Assembly: GCF_014638005.1 (NCBI RefSeq)
Contig: NZ_BMFG01000003.1
Span: forward strand, 1 to 64,000
DNA length: 64,000 nt
Source: Flavobacterium orientale
GTDB taxonomy: Bacteria > Bacteroidota > Bacteroidia > Flavobacteriales > Flavobacteriaceae
Reading direction: 5' to 3'
A model generated the notes under the pieces. It had not been told where the DNA came from, did not search any database, and was given only the letters and a program-made list of their open reading frames with translations. Every line of letters starts with the position of its first letter. Positions within the stretch are counted from its first letter, which is position 1. This document shows, in pieces, positions 1 through 9,878 of this stretch. The position numbers were made by a program, and so were the translations under genes.

Positions 1-71
1 GTGGTGAAAATTGTACCGAAGAACAACACGCTGAAAACAGAAGAAGTGAGTTCTTGATTGTAAAGAAATAA
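1..71 (+). CDS. OmpA-family protein, C-terminal fragment (partial at left edge)
   Basis: Only the last 22 codons are in the window, read in the frame that starts at base 3 and stopping with TAA at 69-71. The peptide contains Cys, His and then the stretch NRRSEF followed by a short hydrophobic/basic end. The N-R-R-x-E-F motif is the usual ending of OmpA/MotB-type peptidoglycan-binding domains in Bacteroidetes outer-membrane proteins. The rest of the gene lies outside the window, so the full architecture (for example TPR/PD40 plus OmpA) cannot be judged. A strong terminator follows 22 bases later, which fits a genuine gene end. Confidence 0.7.
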   Translation, partial: GENCTEEQHAENRRSEFLIVKK

Positions 72-92
72 ATATCAAAACAACTGAATGCT

Positions 93-130
93 AAAAACAG
101 ACTATCATTGATAGTCTGTTTTTTTTTTTT
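93..130 (+). terminator. Rho-independent terminator of the OmpA-like gene
   Basis: A perfect 10-bp stem (97-106 with 110-119) closes a 3-nt loop and runs directly into about 12 T residues. It follows the stop at 69-71. Confidence 0.9.
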
Positions 131-183
131 GATTAAAATTCAATTCAAAAAGAGTAGAATTGTATATTTATAGATTCAAAAAA

Positions 184-2097
184 ATGAATCAAATGAAAAT
201 AGCCATTTTAACTTTAGCAATCTCTATGAGTATTACGTCATTAACTGCTCAAAATGTATTAACCCCTGAAAAATTATGGGAACTAGGGAGAGTCTCTCCT
301 CTAGGAATTTCTAAAGACGGGAAAAGCATACTTTACAAAGTTGCTATACCTTCAGTAACAGAAAACAAATCAAATTCTAAAACATATAGTATTCCTTTAA
401 ACGGTGGTGTTCCGACAGAAATTACAGAAACCAAAGCACTTTTAAATGATAAAAATGTTTGCCCTAACGGAAAATATATTCTTTCGCACAAAGAAGTGAA
501 AATTGAAAAAATTCACGGTAAAGATTTTTATCCGGAATTAGACAAATCAGATGTACAAGTATATAACGGATTAAATTATCGTCATTGGGATAGTTGGAAT
601 GAAGGAAAACATAACCATGTTGGCTTTTCAGAGGTGAATAAAGACGATTCCTTTTTTGATATCATGAAAGATGAGCCTTATGATTCACCTCAAAGACCTT
701 TTGGTGGCGATGAAGATTATGTGTGGTCAAAAGATGGAAAAAGTATCATTTATGTTAGCAAAAAGAAATCAGGAACTGCTTATGCAATTTCAACAAATAC
801 TGATTTATATGAATATAATTTAGAAACAAAAACAACCAAAAATTTAACCGAGAGCAATTTAGGATATGACACACATCCTACCATTTCACCAAACGGTGAA
901 CTTTCTTGGTTACAAATGAAACGCGATGGTTTTGAAGCGGATAAAAATGACATTATTGTTCGTTTCAAAGAAATAGATATGAATTTAACGGCCAATTGGG
1001 ATGGAACCGTAGATAGCTTTACTTGGAGTGCTGATGGAAAGAAAGTCTATTTTTTAGCCCCTGTTGATGGAACCAAACAATTGTTTGAAGTTAATTTTCC
1101 CGGATTAACCAGAATTGCAATCACAGTTCGTCAAATTACATCAGGTGATTTTGATGTAACAGACATTGTTGGTATTTCAGGCGATAAAATTATTGTTGGC
1201 AGAACAGATATGAATCATGCAAAAGAAATTTTCTCTTATGATTTTAAGAAAAAAACTTGGCTTCAATTGACTAAAGTAAACGATGAAATATATAGCAAAT
1301 TAGCTTTGCCAACTTTTGAAAAGAGATTTGTAACCACCACAGACGGCAAAAAAATGTTAGTATGGGTAATTCTACCGCCGAACTTTGATAAGACTAAAAA
1401 ATACCCAACTTTGTTATATTGCCAAGGCGGACCACAAGGAGCTTTATCTCAATTTTATTCCTTTCGATGGAATTTTAGTTTGATGGCCTCACAAGGTTAT
1501 GTTGTAGTTGCACCAAACCGAAGAGGAATGCCCGGTCACGGAGTAACATGGAACGAACAAATAAGTAAAGATTGGGGCGGGCAAGTTATCGACGATTATC
1601 TTTCAGCGATTGATGATGTAGCAAAAGAATCCTATGTTGACAAAACAAGACTAGGTGCCGTTGGAGCAAGTTATGGCGGTTATTCTGTTTTTTACTTGGC
1701 GGGAATTCACAACAAACGATTCAAATCGTTCATTTCACATTGTGGTGTCTTCAATTTGGAAAGTATGTATGGAACTACCGAAGAGGTTTTCTTCACCAAT
1801 TGGGATATTGGTGGAGCTTATTGGGAAAAAGAAAATGCTGCCGCTCAAAAATCGTATAACCAATTTAATCCGATTACAATGGTGAACAAATGGGACACTC
1901 CTATTTTAGTTATTCAAGGAGGAAAAGATTACCGCGTGCCAATTGGTCAAGGACAAGAAGCGTTTCAAGCTGCACAATTACAAGGAATCAAAAGCCGATT
2001 TATACTTTTCCCAGAAGAAAATCATTGGGTATTGAAACCACAAAATGCCATTGTTTGGCAACGTGAATTTTTTGGTTGGTTGAGAGAAACATTATAA
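184..2097 (+). CDS. S9 family prolyl oligopeptidase / dipeptidyl-peptidase, secreted
   Basis: Serine peptidase of clan SC, expected to cleave dipeptides or oligopeptides in the periplasm or outside the cell. The N-terminus is a signal peptide ending near TAQN. A WD40/PD40-like beta-propeller fills the first two thirds (repeated SPDG-like motifs such as WSKDGKSIIY and WSADGKKVYF). The C-terminal third is the alpha/beta-hydrolase catalytic domain with GASYGGYS (nucleophile Ser about 496), Asp in GGKDYRVP and His in EENHWV. I chose ATG at 184 because upstream in-frame codons only offer TTG at 160; ATG at 193 is also possible. About 637 residues, normal for the family. It stands alone between two terminators. 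Confidence 0.93.
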   Translation: MNQMKIAILTLAISMSITSLTAQNVLTPEKLWELGRVSPLGISKDGKSILYKVAIPSVTENKSNSKTYSIPLNGGVPTEITETKALLNDKNVCPNGKYILSHKEVKIEKIHGKDFYPELDKSDVQVYNGLNYRHWDSWNEGKHNHVGFSEVNKDDSFFDIMKDEPYDSPQRPFGGDEDYVWSKDGKSIIYVSKKKSGTAYAISTNTDLYEYNLETKTTKNLTESNLGYDTHPTISPNGELSWLQMKRDGFEADKNDIIVRFKEIDMNLTANWDGTVDSFTWSADGKKVYFLAPVDGTKQLFEVNFPGLTRIAITVRQITSGDFDVTDIVGISGDKIIVGRTDMNHAKEIFSYDFKKKTWLQLTKVNDEIYSKLALPTFEKRFVTTTDGKKMLVWVILPPNFDKTKKYPTLLYCQGGPQGALSQFYSFRWNFSLMASQGYVVVAPNRRGMPGHGVTWNEQISKDWGGQVIDDYLSAIDDVAKESYVDKTRLGAVGASYGGYSVFYLAGIHNKRFKSFISHCGVFNLESMYGTTEEVFFTNWDIGGAYWEKENAAAQKSYNQFNPITMVNKWDTPILVIQGGKDYRVPIGQGQEAFQAAQLQGIKSRFILFPEENHWVLKPQNAIVWQREFFGWLRETL

Positions 2098-2103
2098 CAA
2101 AAG

Positions 2104-2126
2104 TCCCGAAGCAATTCGGGATTTTT
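2104..2126 (+). terminator. Terminator after the S9 peptidase gene
   Basis: TCCCGAA (2104-2110) pairs with TTCGGGA (2115-2121) around a GCAA tetraloop and is followed by a T run. Confidence 0.85.
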
Positions 2127-2168
2127 CATTTTTAACAAATCCTAAAGAGATAAACATTTCATTATTTT

Positions 2169-2176
2169 TATCTTTG
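2169..2176 (+). promoter_or_regulatory. Bacteroidetes -7 element for the hybrid kinase
   Basis: TATCTTTG matches the Bacteroidetes -7 consensus TAnnTTTG exactly and ends three bases before the ATG at 2180. A start site at the usual distance would give a leaderless or nearly leaderless transcript. No convincing -33 TTG is seen. Confidence 0.45.
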
Positions 2177-2179
2177 AGA

Positions 2180-4594
2180 ATGGCTGCAAAATCTAGTTTT
2201 ATTCCACTTAAAGTTTTAGTAAGTTACTTACTCATTGCTACTTTAGTAATTGCAGTAGGATTTATGTTGTTCAAAGAAAATAAACTTTTTTCAAACTACG
2301 AAAATCAATCAGTTGAGGAAAACCAAAAACTCATTCGTTTGGGAACTTTGATATCGAAAATCTATGATGTAGATAATTTAGGCCGTATAGCGATACAAAG
2401 CAACCTCGAAAAAGATTTTGAATTATATGGAGAAGAAAATAAACTATTGATTACTGAAATTGATTCGTTTGGACTACAAATGGACAATGAAAAACAGGTT
2501 GTTTTATTAGATAGTTTAAAAATAATTCTGCACCAAAAAGTGTCAAACATTGAAGAATTAAAAAAAATTAATAAATCACAAAACACCTATTTCACTATAG
2601 ATAACGCTTTGAGTGATTTGACCCGAATTGAAGAGTCGATGGGTAAAATTACATTAGAAGGTTTGAATGTTGACCCAACAAAACTCACGACTTATGAACG
2701 AAGGGTGTATCAAGAATATGTTGATTATCTGAATGCAAATGTTCCTAAAGAATCAGCAAGCACCTTAACCGATAAAGAAATTGATTCCATTTTAGTTTCC
2801 TCCAAAAAAATACTCGAAAATGTTCGTGTGAACAGTCAAGCCAAGACAGCTTCTCAAAAAAATAAAGAAATTGAATTACTCCGCAATGATTTGTTTATTT
2901 CTCAAAAGTTGAATGAAATTCTAGTAGAGTTTGAATCGGATGTTATCAAAAAAGCCAATTTGAACAATCTATCCAGAGAAAAAGTACAACAGAAAACTGT
3001 TTCAATCTTAACAACCGCAGCAATTATTGGATTGGTGATGACGGGTTTGTTTTTTCTGTTAATTACAAACGACTTTCTTAAAAACCAACGCTATAGAAAA
3101 CAATTGGAAATTGAAAAAAAGAAAACAGAATCGCTTTTAACCGCAAGAGAACAATTGATTGCAACAGTAAGTCATGATTTAAAAACCCCGTTGAATACGA
3201 TTCAAGGATTTAGCGAATTAATAAGTATTGGCGGTGTTTCTGAAAAGCAAAATTATTACTTATCAAATATTAAAAGTTCATCGATTTACATCAACCAATT
3301 GGTGAATGATTTGTTGGATTTTTCTAAAATTGAAGCCGGCAAAATTGAACTGGAAAACACTTCTTTTGAATTAGATAAATTAATTGTTGAAGTAGCTGAA
3401 AGCATACAAACATTACATACATCCAAACCCATTTCGCTACAATTTGAATTGGATTCCATTGCCAATTTATCACTGGAAAGTGATGCTTTGCGAATCAGAC
3501 AGATTTTAAGTAACCTCATCGGAAACGCCTATAAATTTACCGAAAAAGGATACATTAAAATCAAGGCAATTTACACTGAAAATCAACTAACAATTGTTGT
3601 TGAAGATAGCGGAATTGGTATAGAAAGCAGCAAACTCAACTTAATTTTTAACGAGTTTACCCAAGCCGATAAATCGATTGAAAAGAAATATGGCGGCACC
3701 GGCTTAGGGTTGACCATTTGCAAAAAATTAGCAGAAATTTTAAGAGGAAATTTAACTGTAGAAAGCGAAGTAAACAAAGGAAGCACCTTCACATTAACTT
3801 TACCTGCATTAATGTCCGAAAACAAAAAAGAAATTCAAGTTTTATCAGAAAAAGAAAATAAAAAAATCAACATTGCAGTAGTAGATGATGACAACTCTCT
3901 ATTACAATTAACCACCGAATTTTTAAAAATTTATAATTTTAGCGTTATCTCTTTTGATGACCCTGAACGACTAATTAATTCTTTAAAAACAAGAGATTAC
4001 GACGCAATTATCACTGATATTCAAATGCCTAAAATGAGTGGTTTTGAACTGCTTAATCAAATTCCGAAAGAAATTCCGGTTGTTGCGATTACGGGACAAA
4101 GAGATATGAACAAAAATATTTACTTAGAAAAAGGGTTTTCGTCTGTTCTACATAAACCGTATCGATCTGAAGAATTATTAGCTGTTTTGAGTACTATTTT
4201 AAAAATAAATATCGCTGCTAAACATGATTCTGTTGAAAATTCTGAAATTGTATCAAAAGAATATAATTTGAAAAATTTGAAATCAATGTTAGATAATGAT
4301 AAAACCGCTATTACAGAAGTTGTAAAAGCTTTCATAGAAAACACTACTTCCAATATTGCTATTATTGAAGAATCGCTCTTAAATTCTGATAAAAAAAATA
4401 TAGCAGCAATTTCTCATAGAATGCTACCCATGACAAAACAGTTAGAAGCTAAAGAAATCATTCCGTTATTGGAACAATTAGAGGAATGTGAAAAAACAGC
4501 TCTGTCAGATGATCAAATGAAAATAATTCTCGATAAGATAAAAGAAAAAGCAATACTATTGGCTGCTCTTCTTCAAAAAGAATTAATCCTCTAA
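2180..4594 (+). CDS. Hybrid sensor histidine kinase with receiver and HPt domains
   Basis: Inner-membrane sensor that runs a whole phosphorelay within one chain. A membrane segment near residues 9-31 and a second near 275-297 enclose a mostly helical periplasmic domain that I cannot name. Then follow HisKA with SHDLKTPLN (His about 332), HATPase_c with the N-box NLIGNAYKF, DSGIGI and GTGLGL, a receiver with VVDDD and phospho-acceptor Asp about 613 in TDIQMP, and a C-terminal HPt-like helix bundle with SHRMLPM (His about 746). ATG at 2180 is preferred over TTG at 2174. The gene overlaps the opposing NtrC-type regulator by 12 bp at the 3' ends. That regulator is a possible partner, but it has its own receiver, so pairing is only inferred. 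Confidence 0.92.
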   Translation: MAAKSSFIPLKVLVSYLLIATLVIAVGFMLFKENKLFSNYENQSVEENQKLIRLGTLISKIYDVDNLGRIAIQSNLEKDFELYGEENKLLITEIDSFGLQMDNEKQVVLLDSLKIILHQKVSNIEELKKINKSQNTYFTIDNALSDLTRIEESMGKITLEGLNVDPTKLTTYERRVYQEYVDYLNANVPKESASTLTDKEIDSILVSSKKILENVRVNSQAKTASQKNKEIELLRNDLFISQKLNEILVEFESDVIKKANLNNLSREKVQQKTVSILTTAAIIGLVMTGLFFLLITNDFLKNQRYRKQLEIEKKKTESLLTAREQLIATVSHDLKTPLNTIQGFSELISIGGVSEKQNYYLSNIKSSSIYINQLVNDLLDFSKIEAGKIELENTSFELDKLIVEVAESIQTLHTSKPISLQFELDSIANLSLESDALRIRQILSNLIGNAYKFTEKGYIKIKAIYTENQLTIVVEDSGIGIESSKLNLIFNEFTQADKSIEKKYGGTGLGLTICKKLAEILRGNLTVESEVNKGSTFTLTLPALMSENKKEIQVLSEKENKKINIAVVDDDNSLLQLTTEFLKIYNFSVISFDDPERLINSLKTRDYDAIITDIQMPKMSGFELLNQIPKEIPVVAITGQRDMNKNIYLEKGFSSVLHKPYRSEELLAVLSTILKINIAAKHDSVENSEIVSKEYNLKNLKSMLDNDKTAITEVVKAFIENTTSNIAIIEESLLNSDKKNIAAISHRMLPMTKQLEAKEIIPLLEQLEECEKTALSDDQMKIILDKIKEKAILLAALLQKELIL

Positions 4595-5917
4595 CTGGTA
4601 CAATTTCAATTTATTATAAAGTGTTTTTCTATTGATCTCAAGCATTTTTGCTGCTTCAGACTTATTTCCATTGCACAAATTTAATGCTTTTATAATCATC
4701 TCTTTTTCATTTTCAGACTTAGAAAAAACCGACTTAGATTGATTTTCTACTTCAAAAAAATCAGAAGGAATTACTTCTTTTTCAATTAAATTCCCTTGTG
4801 TTAAAAGTGTCGAACGACGAATGATGTTTTGTAATTCTCTCAGATTTCCCGGCCAAGAATAGGCTTGAAAAATACGAATTACTTCGGAAGAAAACCCAAT
4901 TACATTTTTGTTTAACTGCTCATTGGCTTTTTCCAAAAAGAAGTCAGCATACATCAATAAATCTTGCTTTCTATCATTTAGTGTTGGCACATTAATGGAA
5001 AACTCATTAAGACGATGGTAAAGATCTTCCCTGAAATTGCCATTTTTTACTGCTTCTTTCAAGTCTTCGTTAGTCGCAGCAATCACACGAATATCTACAT
5101 TAACCTCGGTACTACTTCCAATTTTTTTAACCTTTCTTTCTTGTAAAGCACGCAACAATTGAATTTGGTTTTCATACGATAAATTTCCAACTTCATCCAA
5201 AAACAACGTGCCACCATTGGCTGATTCAAAATGTCCAATTTTATCGGTTACGGCACCGGTAAACGAACCTTTTAAATGTCCGAAAAACTCGCTTGTTGCC
5301 AATTCTTTTGGAATAGCACCACAATCTACAGCAATAAAAGGAGCATTTTTTCGCTGGCTTAAATTATGTATTTCTTTTGCTACAACTTCTTTTCCTGTTC
5401 CACTATCACCAATTATTAAAACGGATAAATTGGTTGGACTTACCAACTGAATATGATTGTTCATTGCCTTTGAAACAGCACTGATTCCACTAACAAAATT
5501 GCTTTTTGGAACTGTTGATTTTGGAGTTGACACCAACTTTGAATTTGTTTTCTCCTCCTTTTTAGAAAGGGCATTCGATAGAACCAACAAAACTTCTTCC
5601 GGGACAAAAGGTTTTGAAATATAATCAAAAGCTCCTTTTTTCATAGCCTTTACCGCAGTAGTGACATCAGCATAACCGGTCATTAAAACCACAGGGACAT
5701 TTGGTTTTTTTGATTTTAATTCAACCATAAGATCAATACCGTCACTGTCGGGCAGACGTAAATCACACATAATTAAATCAAAATCAGAGGCATTGGCAAG
5801 GGTTTTGGCTTCGCTTGCAGAAAAGGCGGTTGAAACGACATAGTCATTTTTAGATAGAAAATTACTCACCATTTTACAAAAAGCAACGTCATCTTCTATC
5901 AATAAAATCTTCTTCAT
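4583..5917 (-). CDS. Sigma-54-dependent response regulator, NtrC/AtoC family
   Basis: Activates RNA polymerase carrying sigma-54. The receiver spans about 1-120 with Asp52 in MCDLRLPD and Lys about 102. The AAA+ domain has Walker A GDSGTGKE (170-177), the sigma-54 contact loop GSFTGA (217-222) and Walker B GGTLFLDEVG. A Fis-type helix-turn-helix ends the protein (NKSEAAKMLEINRKTLYNKL). All motifs needed for phospho-activated sigma-54 activation are intact. The start is ATG at 5917. It is convergent with, and overlaps by 12 bp, the hybrid histidine kinase; the two genes do not share an operon. I did not find an obvious -24/-12 promoter nearby that would name a target. Confidence 0.95.
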   Translation of the reverse strand: MKKILLIEDDVAFCKMVSNFLSKNDYVVSTAFSASEAKTLANASDFDLIMCDLRLPDSDGIDLMVELKSKKPNVPVVLMTGYADVTTAVKAMKKGAFDYISKPFVPEEVLLVLSNALSKKEEKTNSKLVSTPKSTVPKSNFVSGISAVSKAMNNHIQLVSPTNLSVLIIGDSGTGKEVVAKEIHNLSQRKNAPFIAVDCGAIPKELATSEFFGHLKGSFTGAVTDKIGHFESANGGTLFLDEVGNLSYENQIQLLRALQERKVKKIGSSTEVNVDIRVIAATNEDLKEAVKNGNFREDLYHRLNEFSINVPTLNDRKQDLLMYADFFLEKANEQLNKNVIGFSSEVIRIFQAYSWPGNLRELQNIIRRSTLLTQGNLIEKEVIPSDFFEVENQSKSVFSKSENEKEMIIKALNLCNGNKSEAAKMLEINRKTLYNKLKLYQLED

Positions 5918-5984
5918 TAGTTAAACTTTGGTTTTAGCTAAAATAAGTGATTCTATTGAAAATTCTCTTAAAAAATAATTAAAT

Positions 5985-6046
5985 AAAAAAAGAGGTCACC
6001 CCGAGACCTCTTTTTTAATGTAGCTAAGTTTTTAGGGAACTTAGTA
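5985..6046 (-). terminator. Terminator (with a second hairpin) downstream of the GT2 gene
   Basis: AGAGGTC (5991-5997) pairs with GACCTCT (6005-6011); the flanking A and T runs make it usable in both directions. On the minus strand it ends the glycosyltransferase transcript. A second hairpin (CTAAGTT / AACTTAG, about 6024-6044) lies between it and the gene. Confidence 0.8.
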
Positions 6047-6125
6047 CTACATAAGTAACAAAACCAATTTTATTCAACTAAATTTTTTGTTTTTTTTGAT
6101 ATTTAAAAAACAATTGTGATGTCTA

Positions 6126-7628
6126 TTAATTAGCCGGTAATTCTCTTGTCAACCAACCGCTTTTAGCTGCTGTAGCTATTGCATAAGGCGTTATCCAAAA
6201 TAAACCAAAAGTGTACAAAATACTATAGGTATAGGCCCAAATAGATTCCGATAAATTATATCTTTTTGCGTAAAATAATACAGGAAAAGAGGATATAATC
6301 AATATACTAGCCAATGTAGAACTTAAAAATAACAGCGGATGTGTTACAATAAAAAACAACATGAACAGTAAAAACGGATAGGTCATGATGATGTTTAACG
6401 ATTGATTAAAGAATAGTAACCGTGATCCTGCTTTTGAACCTTCTCTAAAATTTGTAAAAACATATTTTGCCATCATGATGTTTTCGCGAACATTACTTCT
6501 ACCCCATCGAATAAACATTTTATACAACCCTTTGTATTGTTCAGGTACATTGGTCAACACGTGTGCATTTCTTTGAAATAAAACATGATGTCCTTGTTTC
6601 AAAATCATGTTGGTCATAGCTCGGTCTTCGCCAATATCTGAAGGCTGTCCCATAAATGTTTGGTTTATCCATTCAGGAAGACAATTGAAAACCGCATCTC
6701 TTCTGTAGGCCGCTAAAGCTCCAGGAGTACATAGTACCGACCCTAACATGCTTTCTGCAGCACGAACAAACTCGAAACTCATTACAAAACTAACGTTTAG
6801 CATTTTTGGCAACATGGCTTTTTCATTGTTTAGCACTCTGACATTACCTGCCACAGCACCACAATTTTCATTGGTAACAAACGGACTCACTAAATTTCTT
6901 AACGTATCCGTTTTTACAATTGAATCACTGTCTATTGTCACAAAAACATCACCTGTACCAAGATTAAAACCACGGTAAAGAGCATGCCTTTTACCTTTAT
7001 TTTCAGGCTGCTGAAAAATAGTTACACGATCACCTAATTGCAACTTAGCTTGTTGCATCCAATACCATGTGTCGTCTTTACTTCCATCATCAATTGCCAA
7101 AATTTGTAATTTTTCTTTCGGGTAATCACTGTTAGCAATACTTTTTAAGGTTTCCCAAACTAGTTTCCCTTCATTGTATGCAGGAACAATAATCGTACAA
7201 GTAGGTAATTCTTCGTCAGAAACCGATTTAATTGATTTGTATCGGAGATATAAGTATATTTTGAATAGAAAAAAACATGCCTTGTAAGCCAACAAAGTAA
7301 TTGATAACACCAAAAAAGTCATTCCAAAAGTGGAATTCATTCGATCTAAATTAAATTGTTCAAAACTAGGCTGTAATTGATATACCAAAAAAGCCGCACC
7401 TATCATAACTAGAAAAGTGCTGATTAACACCACTCCATTTAGCGAACCAACTTTTGATTGATTTTTGTTAGTGAAATAATCTTGAATTCTATAATATCCA
7501 ATCGTCAAAACTTGGTGTAATGATTTACTGTAAACAGGTAAAATAAAACTATATAAATTTTGTTCATTTGCTCTATTCTCCTTTTTTAAAGAGTAGGATT
7601 TTGTTGAATTTAGATTTTTATTCTCCAT
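6126..7628 (-). CDS. Membrane-bound family 2 glycosyltransferase (PgaC/HasA-like)
   Basis: Processive-type polysaccharide synthase of the inner membrane. Two membrane segments (about 60-80 and 100-122) precede a GT-A domain with IIVPAYNEG, the UDP-binding IDDGSKDD, the DxD-like TIDSDS, the acceptor-site motif IGED and the product-channel RWGRS in the place of QxxRW. Three or four membrane helices close the protein. This layout is that of poly-N-acetylglucosamine, hyaluronan and cellulose-type synthases; the actual sugar cannot be read from the sequence. ATG at 7628 is preferred over TTG at 7631. No deacetylase or export genes are next to it, so it may work as a single-gene system or with distant partners. 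Confidence 0.88.
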   Translation of the reverse strand: MENKNLNSTKSYSLKKENRANEQNLYSFILPVYSKSLHQVLTIGYYRIQDYFTNKNQSKVGSLNGVVLISTFLVMIGAAFLVYQLQPSFEQFNLDRMNSTFGMTFLVLSITLLAYKACFFLFKIYLYLRYKSIKSVSDEELPTCTIIVPAYNEGKLVWETLKSIANSDYPKEKLQILAIDDGSKDDTWYWMQQAKLQLGDRVTIFQQPENKGKRHALYRGFNLGTGDVFVTIDSDSIVKTDTLRNLVSPFVTNENCGAVAGNVRVLNNEKAMLPKMLNVSFVMSFEFVRAAESMLGSVLCTPGALAAYRRDAVFNCLPEWINQTFMGQPSDIGEDRAMTNMILKQGHHVLFQRNAHVLTNVPEQYKGLYKMFIRWGRSNVRENIMMAKYVFTNFREGSKAGSRLLFFNQSLNIIMTYPFLLFMLFFIVTHPLLFLSSTLASILIISSFPVLFYAKRYNLSESIWAYTYSILYTFGLFWITPYAIATAAKSGWLTRELPAN

Positions 7629-7872
7629 CAATAGTAATTTTTTTGTAAGTTGACTTTTCTTTATCTTTTAAATTCTCCTAATTTGAATGTTTATAATTCA
7701 GAAAATGAATTTTATAGAGAATTTACATTTATGTCTAAGCAAGTCACATGCCTATATTATAACTATCTGAAAAATAATACTATATAAAAATTTATAACTA
7801 TTAAAATTGAGTAAAATTTACCCAAATCATTATTTTTTACACACTTAAAATGATATACCATTGAAAAATAGA
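7629..7872. other. AT-rich intergenic region upstream of the GT2 gene
   Basis: With the terminator at its left end this makes a 304-base gap between genes. It is very AT-rich, has no open frame that looks coding, and I see no clear TAnnTTTG in the minus orientation. It presumably holds the promoter of the glycosyltransferase gene. Confidence 0.4.
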
Positions 7873-7910
7873 TAAAAAAAAATGAGCCCGATTAGTAAAT
7901 CGAGCTCATT
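7873..7910 (-). terminator. Terminator of the accB-accC transcript
   Basis: AATGAGC..CGATT (from 7881) pairs with AATCG..GCTCATT (to 7910) with one mismatch and a 4-nt loop. On the minus strand it is followed by seven U (the A run at 7874-7880). Confidence 0.85.
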
Positions 7911-7932
7911 GTAATAAAATTAATTTTCTTAT

Positions 7933-9279
7933 TTATTCCGGATCATTCATTTTAAAACTCTCCATAAATTTTGTGGTATAATTTCCGGCTACATAATCCG
8001 GTTCATCCATTAATTGACGGTGAAACGGAATGGTAGTTTTAATTCCTTCAATATAAAATTCATCCAAGGCACGTTTCATTTTGTTGATAGCTTCTTCTCT
8101 TGTTTGAGCTGTTGTAATCAACTTAGCAATCATGGAATCGTAATTTGGCGGAATCGTATAACCCGCATACACGTGAGTATCTAAACGAACTCCATGACCT
8201 CCGGGTGCGTGTAATACCGTAATTTTCCCTGGTGATGGTCTAAATTCGTTATAAGGATCTTCCGCATTAATACGACATTCTATAGAATGAAGTTGAGGAA
8301 AATAATTTTTACCTGAAATTGGCACACCGGCAGCTACAAGAATTTGCTCTCTAATCAAATCATAATCCACCACTTGTTCCGTAATTGGGTGTTCTACTTG
8401 AATACGCGTATTCATTTCCATAAAATAGAAATTTCTATGCTTATCAACTAAAAACTCAACAGTTCCGGCACCTTCATATTTGATAAACTCAGCAGCTTTT
8501 ACAGCGGCTTCTCCCATTTTATTTCGTAATTCGTCAGTCATAAAAGGAGAAGGCGTTTCTTCTGTTAATTTTTGATGACGACGTTGCACAGAACAATCTC
8601 TTTCTGAAAGGTGACAAGCTTTTCCGTAAGCATCGCCTACAACTTGAATTTCAATATGACGTGGTTCTTCGATTAACTTTTCCATGTACATGCCATCGTT
8701 CCCAAAAGCAGCCGCGGATTCTTGACGAGCACTCTCCCAAGCTTTTTGAAGTTCATCAGCTTTCCATACAGCACGCATTCCTTTTCCACCACCACCGGCT
8801 GTTGCTTTTAACATTACAGGGTAGCCCATGTCCTTGGCAATTTTGGCCGCTTCTTCAAATGATTCTAACAATCCTTCAGAACCTGGAACACATGGAACTC
8901 CGGCAGCTTTCATAGTTGCTTTAGCCGAAGCTTTATCTCCCATTCTGTCAATCATTTCGGGAGAAGCACCAATAAATTTTATACCGTGTTCTTGGCAAAT
9001 TTTTGAGAATTTAGCATTCTCAGATAAAAAACCATATCCGGGATGTATCGCATCTGCATTTGTAATTTCTGCGGCAGCGATAATATTTGACATTTTTAAG
9101 TAAGACAAGTTACTAGGAGGCGGACCAATGCAAACGGCTTCGTCTGCAAACTTAACATGGAGACTTTCTGCATCTGCTGTTGAATAAACCGCAACAGTTT
9201 TAATTCCCATTTCCTTGCAAGTTCTAATTACACGAAGTGCAATTTCTCCTCTGTTGGCAATTAATATTTTTTTAAACAT
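7933..9279 (-). CDS. accC: Acetyl-CoA carboxylase biotin carboxylase subunit
   Basis: ATP-dependent carboxylation of the biotin carried by AccB, the first half-reaction of malonyl-CoA synthesis. The 448 residues match the family length. The N-terminal biotin carboxylase domain begins [13 protein letters not shown]. The ATP-grasp glycine loop AGGGGKGMR is at about 161-169, and the active-site region [13 protein letters not shown] and the C-terminal domain are complete. It lies 98 bp downstream of accB on the same strand, after fabH, so the three probably form one fatty-acid initiation operon. The carboxyltransferase subunits are not in the window. Confidence 0.97.
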   Translation of the reverse strand: MFKKILIANRGEIALRVIRTCKEMGIKTVAVYSTADAESLHVKFADEAVCIGPPPSNLSYLKMSNIIAAAEITNADAIHPGYGFLSENAKFSKICQEHGIKFIGASPEMIDRMGDKASAKATMKAAGVPCVPGSEGLLESFEEAAKIAKDMGYPVMLKATAGGGGKGMRAVWKADELQKAWESARQESAAAFGNDGMYMEKLIEEPRHIEIQVVGDAYGKACHLSERDCSVQRRHQKLTEETPSPFMTDELRNKMGEAAVKAAEFIKYEGAGTVEFLVDKHRNFYFMEMNTRIQVEHPITEQVVDYDLIREQILVAAGVPISGKNYFPQLHSIECRINAEDPYNEFRPSPGKITVLHAPGGHGVRLDTHVYAGYTIPPNYDSMIAKLITTAQTREEAINKMKRALDEFYIEGIKTTIPFHRQLMDEPDYVAGNYTTKFMESFKMNDPE

Positions 9280-9377
9280 CTTTTTTAAATTTAGATTATT
9301 ACATAGTTGGATTGTTGGATTTTCAGACTTTTAGAAATTTATTTAATTCTAATTATCCGAAATCTAAAAATCTAAAA

Positions 9378-9869
9378 TTAAGATGGATCTACTAAAAATA
9401 AAGGTTGATCAAATTCCACTGGTGAAGTATCATCAACAAGTACTTTGACAATTTTTCCTGAAACCTCTGATTCAATTTCATTGAATAACTTCATTGCTTC
9501 AATTACACAAACGGTATCCCCTTTAGAAATAGTTGCACCTACTTCTACAAAAGGAGCTTTGTCAGGAGAAGGTTTTCTGTATAAAGTACCAATCATTGGT
9601 GATTTGATTACAATATATTTTGAATTTTCATCAACTGCCGGTGCTGCCGGTACCGCTGGAGCACTAGCTACAGGAGCTGGAGCAACTTGCTGAGGAGCCA
9701 TTTGTTGCATAGGTTGAGATGATGGATAATGCTGGAAATAAGAAGCTTCTGCTGCTCCGGCTTCCGTTGTTTTTATGGTGATTTTGAAATCATCCATTTC
9801 TAATTTAACTTCAGTAGCTCCTGATTTTGCTACAAACTTGATTAGGTTTTGAATTTCTCTAATATCCAT
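9378..9869 (-). CDS. accB: Biotin carboxyl carrier protein of acetyl-CoA carboxylase
   Basis: Carries the biotin that AccC carboxylates. The 163-residue protein has an N-terminal helical segment, a flexible Ala/Pro/Gln-rich linker (about 50-80) and the C-terminal biotinyl domain with EAMKLFNE, in which Lys127 is the expected biotinylation site. Residues 84-163 match the usual lipoyl/biotinyl fold. It is 26 bp downstream of fabH, with a short GTTTA tandem repeat filling that gap, and upstream of accC. Confidence 0.97.
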   Translation of the reverse strand: MDIREIQNLIKFVAKSGATEVKLEMDDFKITIKTTEAGAAEASYFQHYPSSQPMQQMAPQQVAPAPVASAPAVPAAPAVDENSKYIVIKSPMIGTLYRKPSPDKAPFVEVGATISKGDTVCVIEAMKLFNEIESEVSGKIVKVLVDDTSPVEFDQPLFLVDPS

Positions 9870-9878
9870 GATATTTTG

